Shown here: positions 49,051-62,127 of the stretch, one piece after another
Numbering within the stretch: the first letter of the stretch is position 1
Layout of the letters: each line of letters opens with the position of its first letter
Assembly: GCF_013373865.1 (NCBI RefSeq)
Contig: NC_050469.1
Span: 30,075,046 to 30,139,045 of the forward strand
Direction: 5' to 3'
Source of the DNA: Monomorium pharaonis
Lineage: Eukaryota; Arthropoda; Insecta; Hymenoptera; Formicidae
Length of the DNA stretch: 64,000 nucleotides
Made by a program: the position numbers and the translations under genes
The notes under the pieces: generated by a model
Told to the model about the DNA's origin: nothing
Databases searched by the model: none
What the model saw: the letters and a program-made list of their open reading frames with translations, nothing else

Positions 49051-52000
49051 GTGAAGAATCTGAAAGTGTTTTGAGATTTCGTGCGAATTTAGGGGCGAAA
49101 GCTCAGATGTTATGATAGCTATATTTTATGTCTCTAAATCATTTATAAGTTTAGCAATTCAATAAGGCCGAAGCTATTTGATCCTGCGGAGTTGATGCCT
49201 TGTTGTTAATTAATTATCGGGGATTAGAGGTCGTTGCTTCCAGGGCAATGTACGACAAATACTGTGCGCGATATAGATTGACAAGGAATTAGTCTTTTAT
49301 AAGGACCTTCGTCGTATTCGACCGTTGATTTATTAATAAAAGATATGATTCTTTTAACGAAAGATTAAAATAATTGTTAATTCGTCGCGAAATACGTTTT
49401 TGTCATTTTAATTATCAAAATATTAAGTTCAATATTAAGTTTTAATATTTTATAAATTGCTTTACCGTGTTTCTGTAAATTATTCAGAATCAACATGGCA
49501 GATATTTGTATTAATGAAAATAGTTTATATATTTATATAACTGCAATAATTGTAACCATATTAATTTAAAGTAAAGAGTAGATTTCGCGTGTAGCATAGT
49601 GATCGCGTCATTGTACATACAGAATACATAAAAAATATTTTTACGTTGAATGTGCATTATAAAATAAAATATTTAATATTCATATCCATTAGAAGCTCTG
49701 ACTTTTAGTAAAACACTCGAACAGTTGGGTTAAATTAAAAATTAAGAGAAAAAATTTTGTTTAATAAAACATTTTAATGAAAATGTTTTTCTTCCGACCG
49801 TTTAATTTAAAATTAGTTCGAAATATTTAATTTAAAATGAAATATTCTTTACCTTACCTACATTTCTTTTTATTTTCTAATCGAACAGGAAATTCAAAGA
49901 AAACTCCGAGAAATTTCATCATCTAGTATAGAAGTAATATTTTTCACGCAATTCATTATCGAACTAAAATCAAAATGTAATTTATATAAATATGCAGTTC
50001 AATACGTATTTTATTAAAAAGTTCATATTTATTATAAACATAACACAATACAAGTGAAATATTATTTGCTGTTACAATTTATCGATTTAGAGATTTTCTG
50101 TGCGATAACTTATCACTGTTACTTTTGTAATCATTTACAACTTTTAACTGTACAGATGTATAACATAAAACTAATTTTATCGCTGCGCAAGACAACGATC
50201 ATACGCATCTCTAAGTGTTTTATGTTGCGTAAACGGGGCGTAACGTGTATCTACGAGTAACGATAAAATGCGTGTTTATTAAATCAAATTTCGCGGCATG
50301 AAAATGCGAAGGATCGTATGAACACGCGTCGGACATTGGTGAGGCGTTTTGCACGCACGATTTCATCTGTGTACGCGACGCGTGCGGGCTCGCGAGACTC
50401 GTGAGTAGAGTCTACACGGCAATTGAATTTCGCAATGGCTCGATAATTCGCAATTAAACCGTCTACCCGACATTGTTACACAGTGAATGGGCTCGCGTGT
50501 AAGCGCGAAAGAGACCGCGGCCGATAAACCAATAAAAAGAGCTTGCGTTTATAGGTAGCTGTAAGCTCAGCGATTGTAATGGTTGATTATATCGGATGGT
50601 AATAGAGGTAATCTGAATTCCTCGACTTGAACGTTACAACATGAACGGTGTCTTTTACGCAATACTTTGTCGGAATATCGCGGTTTGATTTAAGAATTTT
50701 TTTGGACGGGTTTAAATAAGATAAATTGATTTCACGTCTTGTTATCGATATAACTTATTTCGATGCGGGAAAGCGAATAAACATATTTGCAACGAGGTAG
50801 ATTGCGCCAGCAGGTGATTGATTAATATTTTGCTTGTAGAATTTGGATTACATTCCTTTAACTTTAGATGTCGAGGTAACGTTAATATAACATCAACTTT
50901 AAATATGAATCTCTCACGTCAAAATGTATAATATGTGTGTGTTTATTTTAGAGGCTTTATTTTAGAGATTCTCCACACACATCTTAAAGAAATGTTAAAA
51001 AATATATGTAAATATTTATAAGATTTCAAGACGCGTTCTTATGTGCTATTAATGACAGATATTGTGAGGATAAACGTTATACGATGTAAGATGTCATGAC
51101 GAAATTGTGGTGATATGTGGAAATGAACGTGATAAGTTTCGTCAACAAGACAGCGTGTCAGTGACATCGTGTTAGTGTAAAGTGCGTAGAGCAGCTAATT
51201 TGCATCCAGTTTCGTTTCTAGAATTGTTAATTGACGAAAACACGTCATACCTTTTCAGACCTCAAGATAGTTTCGCGAGACGGTGCTGCTAATGAAACTA
51301 CCAAGTGCATTCGTAATTCCTTCGTAACTCGATTTGCGGACTTCAACGAATGGTGAGTTGCATGATTTATTTATATGTCTAACGTAAAAATTGATCTTAC
51401 GTTCTTTATTTATCATTTATTATACAATAACTCGCGATCGTTTGAAGGCAACGTATTATAAAATATTACTTTGATAATTTGCGACGGGACGAATTCTTCG
51501 GAAGCCTATACGTCATATCGTGAAATGTCAACTACCCCAATTTTTATATGAAAAAAGAAAACAACTTTCTCGTATATCAACAAGCGTACATAAATGTCGC
51601 ATTATATTTTCGATATAATCATATTACGAAGAAATAATTTACGATCTTGTTTGTAAAGGAAACATTTTCTATGCGTAAGAAACGTAACATACTTGTTATG
51701 CTAAAACGCACAAAAAATTTTCACGGAAAATAACATTTAAGTTATATCTATAATTGTGTTAGCTTGATTTATTTTGCTCGTTAAATAATTTATTGGCATG
51801 TTTCTCTGAAAAATATCAAAGAGAATATATAAAATTTATTAATACATCTCTTTATAATATTACAGTATAATAAATAAAATAAAATATTTTATTTTTTATA
51901 CTGAATACAGTTTTGAATAATTTACAAAAAAATAATATGTAGTTCTGTTTATAAAAAATATAATCTTGCGAAGGCAATTTTGATTCAGTTTACCTATACG

Positions 52001-52120
52001 AGACAAAAATTCCGACTTTTATTCTTACGTCCGCGTCACGCAGACAGTTTTTATGGACGTACACTTTTACGTTTTGTTATTGAAATAGCAAGTATATATT
52101 AAAAATGAGAAAGATACAAA
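49051..52120. other. AT-rich non-coding DNA
   Basis: No gene, repeat array or transposon end recognised; a GC-richer patch lies at 50290-50560. Confidence 0.5.
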
Positions 52121-53000
52121 ACTAGGAGAATGGTTTCGTGGAAAAAAGCTACAGTAAATAGGAAAAGCATCACACGAGCAGAAAAAGTTCAAGCTCGATG
52201 GTATTCGTCCCCAATCCCTCTTCCATTGATGTACGATGTGGCGAAACAGAATCTGAAAAAAGATCGACGGGCCGATACATCGATGTCAATTCGAAAAAAA
52301 TGCGTCCGTTCGGTATCCAGCGAGGCATGGGAGAACTTCATTCCTGGCGTGTTTTCCCGAAGACCTATTAACTCTGCAGCTATTTTGTTTATCAGTCATA
52401 CATCACCGTGTGCGAGGTCTTTTGTAAATTTTTTACGTGGATTTTGCGTTTCAATTTAGTATCGGTTGCCATTCAGCGAGAATAATATAGTTAATTAATA
52501 GGAAGCTTTCAATGCAATAAGAAACACAATAAGATTCAGAGTGATAGTCACGCGAGTTTAGTTGTCCTCCTACGAAATATGTAATAAAATAATTAAAAAC
52601 TTAATTGTCGCGATTAAGAAAACCAAGAATGTACGAGAGAGCGGGTGCCATAATACAAGACGTGATTTAAGAAAAGGAAGAAGTTAACACGGGCTTGGTA
52701 TGTGCCAAGGCTATTTCGAAAGAGTTACTGGCGACGCTAATATCAGTAATACTAACCCCACAACCGTCGCGATATTTCGACCCCAAAGCTGCTGCAACCG
52801 TACTGGAAGCCATCCAACGGATATACCTTACGGTATCCATTCCACTGCTTCCTGAAAATCGGGCGATGTTAAAGAGGCCTAGATTCCGAAGATTTACAAC
52901 AGCGTTGTGCGAGCGGTCTAACAGCGCGAGAAAAATTTACAAAAATCCTCGAGGGATATTGATTGGAAAGAGTTGTGTATTTTTCAGGATTATTTAACAT
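52121..53000 (+). other. two unrecognised open frames, doubtful coding
   Basis: Plus-strand frames at 52130-52459 (109 residues) and 52695-52997 (100 residues). The second begins at TTG rather than ATG, is less random-looking than most (hydrophobic ATLISVILT and IQRIYLTVSIPLL segments, then an arginine-rich part), and is preceded by an in-frame TAA. No domain, splice-site pair or initiation context supports either frame. They are recorded only because they do not overlap repeats and lack strong competing frames on the other strand. Confidence 0.15.
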
Positions 53001-55340
53001 ATTTGCATGGGATTTGTGTTAACGTTTATGTAAAATAATTCGTTTTATATTTAAATTGCCTTTATGCATTATACAAAGCAAGAAATTAATGTAGGGATGT
53101 CATATTTACTTTTGAAAACGTGTGCCGCGTTTATCGAAGTTGGGCGGGGTCGTGCCTCTTGGGATATCGATAACATTTAAATGCGAGTTATTGCTCGACG
53201 GTTTTATACGAATATATATATTATGTATACACACATATATATATAAAATACGAATACATATAATATATATATATATATATGTATATATAAAATACTACTA
53301 CAAAGTACATAGCGTAATAGCTGTCCCGCGGCTTTCCGACGGGCAAGAGGACGAAGCCCCTTGATTTAATTTACAAGAGAGGGTACTGAAATTCTCCGGT
53401 GACACCGGGCCAATTTCCAGAAGGGTTTGCCGAGTGGACGACAAACATGCGCTTTTGAATTTCCACGCCGTTCCATACGACGGAGAATGGCGTCGCAAGC
53501 ACGGCCACGAAGTGCCTTGCTCTTCAGATTTGAACTTTTTGGATATGGCGTAGCGCCTGTTTCTACCGTATCTCAACTCTAACCCCGTGATTATCGTGCG
53601 ATATCCCTGCGATTCCAATATATGAAAGTTGTATTAGAATAATCTGATTTTTGAGCCGCTTATTTTAACGCGCCGTATTTATTTGACCTTCCATTTGATA
53701 TTGCATCTTTTTAATAATTATTCGATAGCAACATTACTATGAATACTGATTATTATAGAAAAGAATGAAAAGTTTCAGCTCAAATTTATTACTCAAAGAG
53801 TAAATGATCGAATTACGACAGTGTTTCAAATACTGAAAATTTAATCTTAAATGTATTTTTGAATTTATAAATTTATACTATTACATATTATAATTACATT
53901 TAAGTTTACTGGAATTTGTAAGCATTTTATTTTTATAACATTTTATTAAAAGCGGAATTTAAATTTTCTAATTAAGAAGGAGCATTTAAGATCGGATTTG
54001 CAGTATTTTAGACACTTCAGTAATTGCACCATTTACCTTGCAACTTTATATCTAGATTGTGTAAGCAATTGAACAGTCTGTTCTTCACGCAGGATATAAT
54101 AAGTTGAAACCGCAATGCAATACGCAAGTAATTGTTTTATGTATATAGCGCTGAAATTTTGTTCGTAAGTCTTAATTCACTGGGAAATGGAAATGCCATC
54201 TGAAATACGTTTGTATTTCAGTTGCACGTAGATAGTACATATATATATATATATATGTACATATGACTCGTGTGTGTGAACTTCATTTATTACCGCGCAG
54301 GGAATGTGAGACTCGCGAGATCGAATGTCAGTTCAGACGGCAGATATTTCGCGAACAATTAATGAAGTCCCATAAATATCAATCTAATGACATGCGCGCA
54401 CGTGTGTGTGGCACGCATATTTCTCGCGTTTGGGGAGCCCGCGGAAAGTGAATCAGATTTCCGGAGAAATTCTCGGGTCACACACAAGGGTCGCTTCATC
54501 CCTCACGCACGCAACTATATCCGAGCAAAAATGCCCCGGTGGCATAAGAATAACTGGGGACGTGAAACGGAGACTTTTAATATAAAATACCAGACGCTTT
54601 GGGTTTTCGGATCCTAAACCCTAAAACGGGCTGATCTCGTATAGAGAGGAGAAAATATTGTTGCCGTTTGCCTTCCTTGTATCACCGAATCACCATCGCA
54701 CGTGTGAATATTTTCGGTCGACGTGAGTCACGCTTATTTTGCGATTTTCGACGGATTTTTGTGTTGAAACTGCTGCCGAATGTGTGCGTGTGTTGCGTGC
54801 GAGAGAAATATTAAGTCGTTGAAAACACGAACGCGAACGAGCGGATGAACGTTTAGAAAAACAAAATGGGAGAAGCAGTATTTGAATTATCGCAGAAAAA
54901 AAAAATAGAACAACGTGCGCGCATCGTGTTCGTGCATCGTCATTACGAGAGCCGAGTAAATTTATTCCTTATTTTAGTAAAGGCGATAAAGGAACAGTAA
55001 TCCCTTCGGAGGATCATATTTATCTGCTGTCGCGAAACAATTTCGCGCGCGGGAGCTTAAGTATCGAAGCGATATTTTATTCAGTTCAATCCAGCCAGCC
55101 AACTCGCATCTGGACCCTCTTCGCCGGCACTGTCGCCAGAATGACTCTTGGAGTAAGCCTTTGTAGGACTTGTCGGAGGGCCTGCTATCTTTATTCCCCT
55201 TCGTCACACACTCTTAGGAACACGTCTGCGTCGCGCGCGACAGATCTGAATTACCAATGAGCATTCCGATCACGTTGCCCCGAGCGAGCTGTTCGCGCGG
55301 AATAAGGGAGTGCCGTGAAGCGGCGAGGTTCAAAACAAAC
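53001..55340. other. non-coding DNA with TA microsatellites
   Basis: TA-rich repeats at 53211-53293 and about 54238-54256; GC-richer sequence at 53300-53620 and 54260-55340 with overlapping short frames. No gene recognised. Confidence 0.45.
53211..53293. repeat. (TA)n-rich microsatellite
   Basis: Interrupted TA/CA dinucleotide repeats over about 80 bp, longest pure run about 20 bp. Confidence 0.85.
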
Positions 55341-55370
55341 GGGGCGGAGGGGGGAGGGAGAGGGGGGGCG
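55341..55370 (+). repeat. G-rich tract with quadruplex pattern
   Basis: Four or more runs of at least three G separated by one to five bases in 30 bp (GGGG, GGGGGG, GGG and GGGGGGG). Confidence 0.7.
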
Positions 55371-58300
55371 AGAAAATGAAAAAAAGCATATTTAAAAAGG
55401 ATAAGTTGCGTACGAGCGCGAGTTAATTTGATTGGTGGCCACGTACCGTGCAGCCGCATGTATGTGCCCGTTCATATTTATTTTTTAAACGAACTTTTTG
55501 TCGAACCCGCACGCACGTGTGTACGGGCGAGTTCGACCGCGTAAAATATTACGTAAAACGGTTTGTGATCGAGAATCTCGTGACCGAACTTTAGAGTAAT
55601 AGTCGATACAGGTGGAAAAAAATAAAAAGATTGATACGCGTGATTCCGTTTGATCGTATGTCGGATGTTATCGGCGAAATGTATTCAGCAAACAAAAAAA
55701 AGTGCGTACGCGGTCACCTATAACAATTTCGCGATAAACAAAATAACTTACTGTTTGTACCATTTTTCACGCGGAGGCACTATCGTGGAATATTTAAGAG
55801 GTGGTTTTGCATTCAAATACTTACTGTCGTCCCGCGATTGGCTTTCCAAATAGATATTGCATGAAAAATACAATGTATGAAATATGTTTTTAAATATAAG
55901 TTTTATAAGATGGTGCGCGCACATGCGAGAGAGACAGAGAGAGAGAGAGAGAGAGAACACACGCACATGCATATGTGAATTATTTACGACGGGATGGATG
56001 TTTGCCGTCACGTGGAGCTGGAAGAAATTCGAGACGGCTTTTCTTTATCGTGTCCTTATTTTCGCCATCTTTACGTCAGAAATGTGTGCACCTGCTTACC
56101 TATCGCGATATATTCTGCCGCCTCTCTCATTCCGCCTTACTCGTAGCCGTTCTACGGAAGCCTACTTTTCACGGATAAAAATCAATGGCGCATTTTCGCG
56201 CATCTCCGCACACGAGGCACGTCGGCATAGAAGGCACTTTTCCCACGAAACACCTCGAACTCGTAGAATCCCATAAGGCGCTTAACTTCCCGACTTTCAT
56301 CGCTATTCCATGGCGAGGCATCACTTTTCCCTCCTATCCTCCCTTTCGTTTATCTTCCAGAGAACTGTCTACTGCTGGAACATTTACGTGAAGATTTTGC
56401 AGTTCGTCTTCACACGTGTTTAAAGCTCTTAGTAGTATCTCTCAGGGAATCCATGGCTGAAATGCTTTATGATATTTTCAGAAATGCTTATTGTTTGTCA
56501 GCACGTGTGTGACCAGCTATACGTATAAACTGAAATCTTATTATCTTAAGAGGATGTGTCACATTTCACAGTCAAAAAGAAAAATAAAAATATAAATAAA
56601 GTAAAATTTTTTAAAATTATTCTATTTAAGTTTGAGTATCGATGTAAAATTTAAAAACGCAATCCTTGTATTGATTTAAAATTATTTAATTTTTCTTTGC
56701 TCTTGATTTTTATGTGAAATTGCGTTTTGTATTGATGTGCAAGTTTGAGAAAGTAGCATTATGAATTAAATCAAATTTTTTACATACTAATTACAACTCT
56801 AATAAATTCGTGCAAAAGTTTATTTGAATCCACGCGATCGCTTAATAGTTATTTAAAGTAAAATTGATGAGTAAAACATTGTCATTTTTGCTGCATAAGT
56901 ATTATAAGTTTTGTTCTTTACTGCTTTTGAAAACAAAACATGTATTTGCAACCAAAATTTTTTTATTAATTACAAAAGAAGTATAAATCTAATAAACTTG
57001 TCATTCTTAAATTTATAACTTTTAGCTAATATACAAAATAATGAAAAATGTTTTTAAGTTACTTTATTTATCGCTAGGCAATGAGCTGTAAAAAAATCTA
57101 CGTACTTTGGCAAATTTTAGCTAATTGTCTCTTAATCTTTTGTTCTGCGAATTTGCACCGACGATATTTTTTTTTCTCCCGAAAAGGTTCCGCTCGGGAT
57201 ACTTCAATTAAATTCCGGGAAGTTCTCAAGTCCACCGCGTGGCCACGACGCGACGGCTAGCTTTCGTCGGGGAAGCTGACCGGCGACAAATTTAATTAAA
57301 AAAGTGCAAGCGCGCAAATTTTTTTAAACTTTCCGTTAGCGAGCACTTCACCCTCTCTCTAGACGGAGAAGTATATTTGTTCGATTGTCAAATGATTCTT
57401 CTCCGGAAAGACGGGCGTTCGCATTCACTTGCTCGCTTGCCCGCTTTTTCTCGCTCTTTCGTGCTGTCGGTTATTGGGATTTTGCGACTCGAAAACTCGT
57501 AGCGGAGATTTAGTTCCGTGGATCAAGACCTTGATAGTTTCTTGAAGTGATTCATTACTGATTCTTAACTTTAGTAGGAGTTAAGTTTTTGAGTCGCGCT
57601 ATCATGTGGCGAGACCGCCTTTTCTTCTTATCACTTTCAATGTTTGAAGGTCGCATATTATATTAATAAAAACTTGCGTTTTGTTTAAAGAACTTTACAT
57701 TTATATTTTGATATAATTATAAATTGTTTAACTTTATTCTTACATTTATTTCTTGTCGATAAATGTTAATGACATACGTATATACGAAAGATAAAATTTA
57801 TTCTCCAATTTAATTATCATTAATGAACATTGCTATCCAATTTACGATTCGTTAATGTTTAATCTCTTTTCACATGATTGCAGGATACATTAATGAAATT
57901 ACTATCTTTTTGAAAATGCCTCCATTAAATGGATGTATGTTAATGAAATCTCCAAGATGTAAATATTATAGAATATTTTGCATCGTTAAATAATGTTTAA
58001 AAGGAATTTACATGTAACAAATACAATCTCCACGAATGAAATAGTTAATTTTCATACAGATTATGCAATTACATTTTTATTAAATATATCACAGGCATAT
58101 GTAATGCTCTTAAATATACCATTAGATGTTAAGACATGATTTTATACATGCGTTTATTTTGCTCATAAACTAACAAAACAAGAACACTTTGTATTCTCAG
58201 CGCGTCGCATCGAGAAAATTGAGTACGCTTTCGAATTGTAAGAGATAAAATTGAATATTTGATGTAGTTCGGCTCTTTCGCGCATATTTTAGGAAGCAAA

Positions 58301-59720
58301 AGAATCATACTTTAAAATTCAATGTATTTGTGCGCGAATAGAGTTTTTCAAATTGCGTTGCTAGTGTTTAGTCATATTATTAGCAAGTAAATCGAATAAC
58401 ATTTATTCATGTAAGCTGGTATATATAATCTGGCTCGTTAATTTTAGCTGCCATTGGCTATTTACGTACGATCAAGCATTTTGTATTGATACACGCGACC
58501 ACACTTTGTTATACTTGGATTGTTAACTTCTCTTTGTACTTGGTTATGCTGAAACCACCGACAAAGATTTTGCCACAACAATAGTTTCACCGATATTATT
58601 TCATCAATACTGATGGAGTTCGGATCGATACCAAGTTTGATCGACAATATATATTCATCACATATATTGTTGTAATATACATACAATATATATTTATAGG
58701 TTCTTCTATACATTATACAAACAGTTTATTTTTATATATATGATTGTTTAGATAATTATTTAAATAAAGAAATAGTTTTATCTTATCTTGATTGTTAGAA
58801 TATACATATATTTATATTTTTGTGTGTTTTAGAAAAAGAAGTGCTATCTTTTTAAATTATTTTTATTGATATTTCGTGTGTTTAATACGGATTGGTATAG
58901 GATTTTAAAACATCTTTTTTTATGGACCGAATGTTCGCACTAATAAGTTTATTCATTTCGGTTTCTTGGATTACCATTTTCTTTTCCTACAATGCTTGGC
59001 TACGTATTTATCTCAAAGTACAAAGAAGTACAAAAATAAGACGACTGTGTAAAAAATGACCACATATTTGTATTACATAAAAATATACACTTGAATTTGC
59101 AGCGTGTAGAACAACGAATTTATTGCTTGTTTCAAGTGCAATAAGCAGCATATATTAAAATAATAACATTTCTAATGTTTGAACGAAGATATATATCGAC
59201 GTGATGGTGACGGTGAATGTGTATAACGATGAATGCGCATCGTCAAATTTATGCGACGACATCAGGCGAAATAATATCGGTCGGGAAAACATTGTCGGAG
59301 AGAGAACCTTTGTCGGTAATTTCCATGTAATCCCTTTGTATACAATACAATATTATTATCAGATACCAACGTAAGCGTAGCTTTTGTCAAATTTCTGAGT
59401 CTCAATGTGCGCGGCGCATTCGCCTAAGATCTGGTAATCCTCTTCACGGCAGGTACATATCTTGGGATTGCGCGAAAATAAATTCCTCGCTGCAACATCG
59501 AGGGCATAGGGGGTTTGTTGCAAAGGACCGCGGGAGGCGGAAAGGCGCGGCCTTTGGATGCACCGCGGAATCTTCTCTCAATTTCTACGAGTTACCCCCT
59601 CGCGATAGCATTGTCTTGTGCTCGGACTGCTTCAGCGTATATTCCGGAAACTTTTATTTGTTTATCCCGCACCGCAAAAGCCGCGCGGTTCGTTCTCGAG
59701 GAATATTATTAAAGCTGCCG
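55371..59720. other. non-coding DNA
   Basis: GC-rich to about 56400, with a (GA)n run at about 55930-55956, then AT-rich to 57100, a GC-richer patch at 57170-57500, and AT-rich again to 59200. No gene or transposon end recognised. Confidence 0.5.
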
Positions 59721-59721
59721 C

Positions 59722-59744
59722 GCTCTCTCTCTCTCTCTCTCTCT
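59722..59744. repeat. (CT)n microsatellite
   Basis: CT dinucleotide run in a GC-rich setting. Confidence 0.9.
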
Positions 59745-62100
59745 TTTTCTCTGTCTCGTGTTTGACTTCAAATGGTGGCGGATTGAGGAGTCGGGAAAAC
59801 TTTATTTGTATGCCGGACATGTTTCGCGACGGGAGCAACGCGATACGCAATGCCGCCGAACGAGTGCGGAACAAACTGGTACGGATTGGCAAGTGGGTTA
59901 GGTACATACATAGACACATATCTATATGCAATGACAGCTCCGTAGCATATGCGATTGCGCTCGCGCGTATTATATCTGTCATACGTTTGCTTTAAGTTTG
60001 CAACTGCAGCCGGTGCACGCGCGTATGTACAGAGTATCATCGGCAGTAGCGTGTATAACAGTTTCGTTACGGCGGTAATGTCGTCCAATATTGACAGTCG
60101 TGCCGCTGGATCGTCGGCTCATTAGAAGTTTGTAATGGATGACAGTTCAGCCGAATTTCGCAACATCATCCTTCCACGCACGCGATCCGTAAATGCAGGT
60201 TCTCCCCGCGCCGGCTTCTCCCGACGCACAACTCGCGAGATTTGATTTAATCTTTCCGGAATTACAACTTTCCGTTGTGCTGCGCACCCGATTCAGCACT
60301 CGCTCGTTAACGAGTAACGCGGTAAACGTGCGATAATCGCAGTCTTCTTATTTTGGGAAGTTTCGCTTTGCTTCTTGGCGCGCACGCGCGCGCGAAGAGT
60401 AATAAAAGTCGTGGGCTACAATGCGGACGAAAATACTTGCAGTCGTGTGTGAACGAAACGTTTTGTGGCTCTGTTTACGTCTGGATAGGGAACTTTTCAA
60501 TTACGCCGCGCCGCACACGTAGGTTCTCGTAACTTTATTACGGGAGTCCGACCGCAATTTTAGCAGGCGTTTCTAAAGCAGAACGATATACGCGCATGAT
60601 TTTGCGCGTCGGTTGCGTTGCAGCAGCATCGAAATTGCATCCACGCGCGTACGGTCTCTCTCTCTCTCTCTCTCTCGTTACGCACTAATGTACTTTTCGA
60701 TGGCGATTAGAGCTTACGCCTATCTTCGTATAATTGCATCCAATAAATAGCGGACCTAATAGCAATTAATGATCAAAATTTGTTAAGCATCCTGTCAGAT
60801 GATCCGCTTGCAAATAACCGTTGCGCTCTACCGTCGCTTATTATCTGAGAAATCGATATGTTCCGTTTGCTCTTCATTTGCGTCAAGACGCGATTACTTT
60901 GCCGAATGTTGACTTTAGAAAAATGTAAAGCAAACACATTCGAAATTTGCTTTAGTTAGACAGCTCTAAGCCACGAGGTATGGCTAGCAATTTTTTAGAG
61001 CGTCAAATTGGCTCCCACTGGAGTCTCTATATTTTTGAATATAGCCCAGCAAACTTGAAGAGTCCTCCTCGCGGACAATCAAGAGCTTGCCGACCTCAAA
61101 CTGAGAAGAGAGGTGAAGTCAAAGAAATCTTCCTCTTTGCCCACTCGGCACAATTTTTCCGATTCCACGTCCCAGCGATTCTCAACTCTTCTCCTGTTCC
61201 TCCAGTTCTTTACTCTTTGTTGAAGCAACCATGCGAGAGAAATTTTTCTCTATGCCTGGTGCATCCAGGAAGCGTGGTGTATTGTTAACTTTTCTATTCC
61301 TTCTAGATCGATAAGTTCATCCGCATGCTTTTCGTGGTTTCATTGTTGCGTGTGAAACCTTTGATCCTGATGAAATATCAATGCTTACGGTTTTAACGAC
61401 GAAGATTCCTAGGCAACACGATGTCCAAATAATGTCTAACATTCGAACATAAGACATCTCAAAGATGTTTTTATGGACAATGTGCCTAAAAGCCGGTTTA
61501 ATGATGACTTTAAGGTATTTTACGTCCCGATTTTGTATCTGCGTGTTATCTGGATTAAAAGAAATATATTTAAGTTTATCTTGCGATAAGTTTTAGTTGA
61601 ATATTTATTGACTACTTTTTCGGCATAATTTTTACATTGAAAATTTGTTTTGCAAGTGCAATAGAGTTTTATTAATGTTTTATTAGTTTTTCTTATTATT
61701 CGTATGTGAAGAAAAATTTCAGCAAATTTGCATAAACGTACATTGAGAATGAATATTTCAATCCATATTACGGCTGCTTTAACACCTGAAAAACAGTCGG
61801 AAAGAATTGATTCTTAGCCCGCGTGATTAATTTGGATGATAATATTATCGATAGGATTGCTATTTCTGTCACGCCCGCCATCCGTCTCCATTTCGATTTC
61901 TGTTCGTCAATTGCCCTTCGTAAACCTCCATCGCCGACATCGCGGCTACCCTCCGAACCGCCACGAAATGTACACGTCTGCGAAGCAAATTCCAGATTAC
62001 CGTTGGCCTCGGATAACATTTACATACAGCATACATTTACCGTTGCATACCGGCGGTTACCGGATCCTGCCTCGTGGTGAAGTTTGAGGCGAGAGGGAGG
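59745..62100. other. GC-rich non-coding DNA
   Basis: CpG-containing sequence with a second (CT)n run at 60655-60676 and an alternating CG tract near 60378-60395. Frames open on both strands without coding character. Confidence 0.45.
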
Positions 62101-62103
62101 GAT

Positions 62104-62127
62104 GGGGGGGGGGGAGGGGAGGGAGGA
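62104..62127 (+). repeat. poly-G tract with quadruplex pattern
   Basis: Eleven consecutive G followed by GGGG and GGG blocks separated by single A. Confidence 0.75.

Noticed and set aside
48551..49051. 166-residue arginine-rich frame
   Set aside because: Best explained by the CpG-rich block; other frames and the minus strand are open too.
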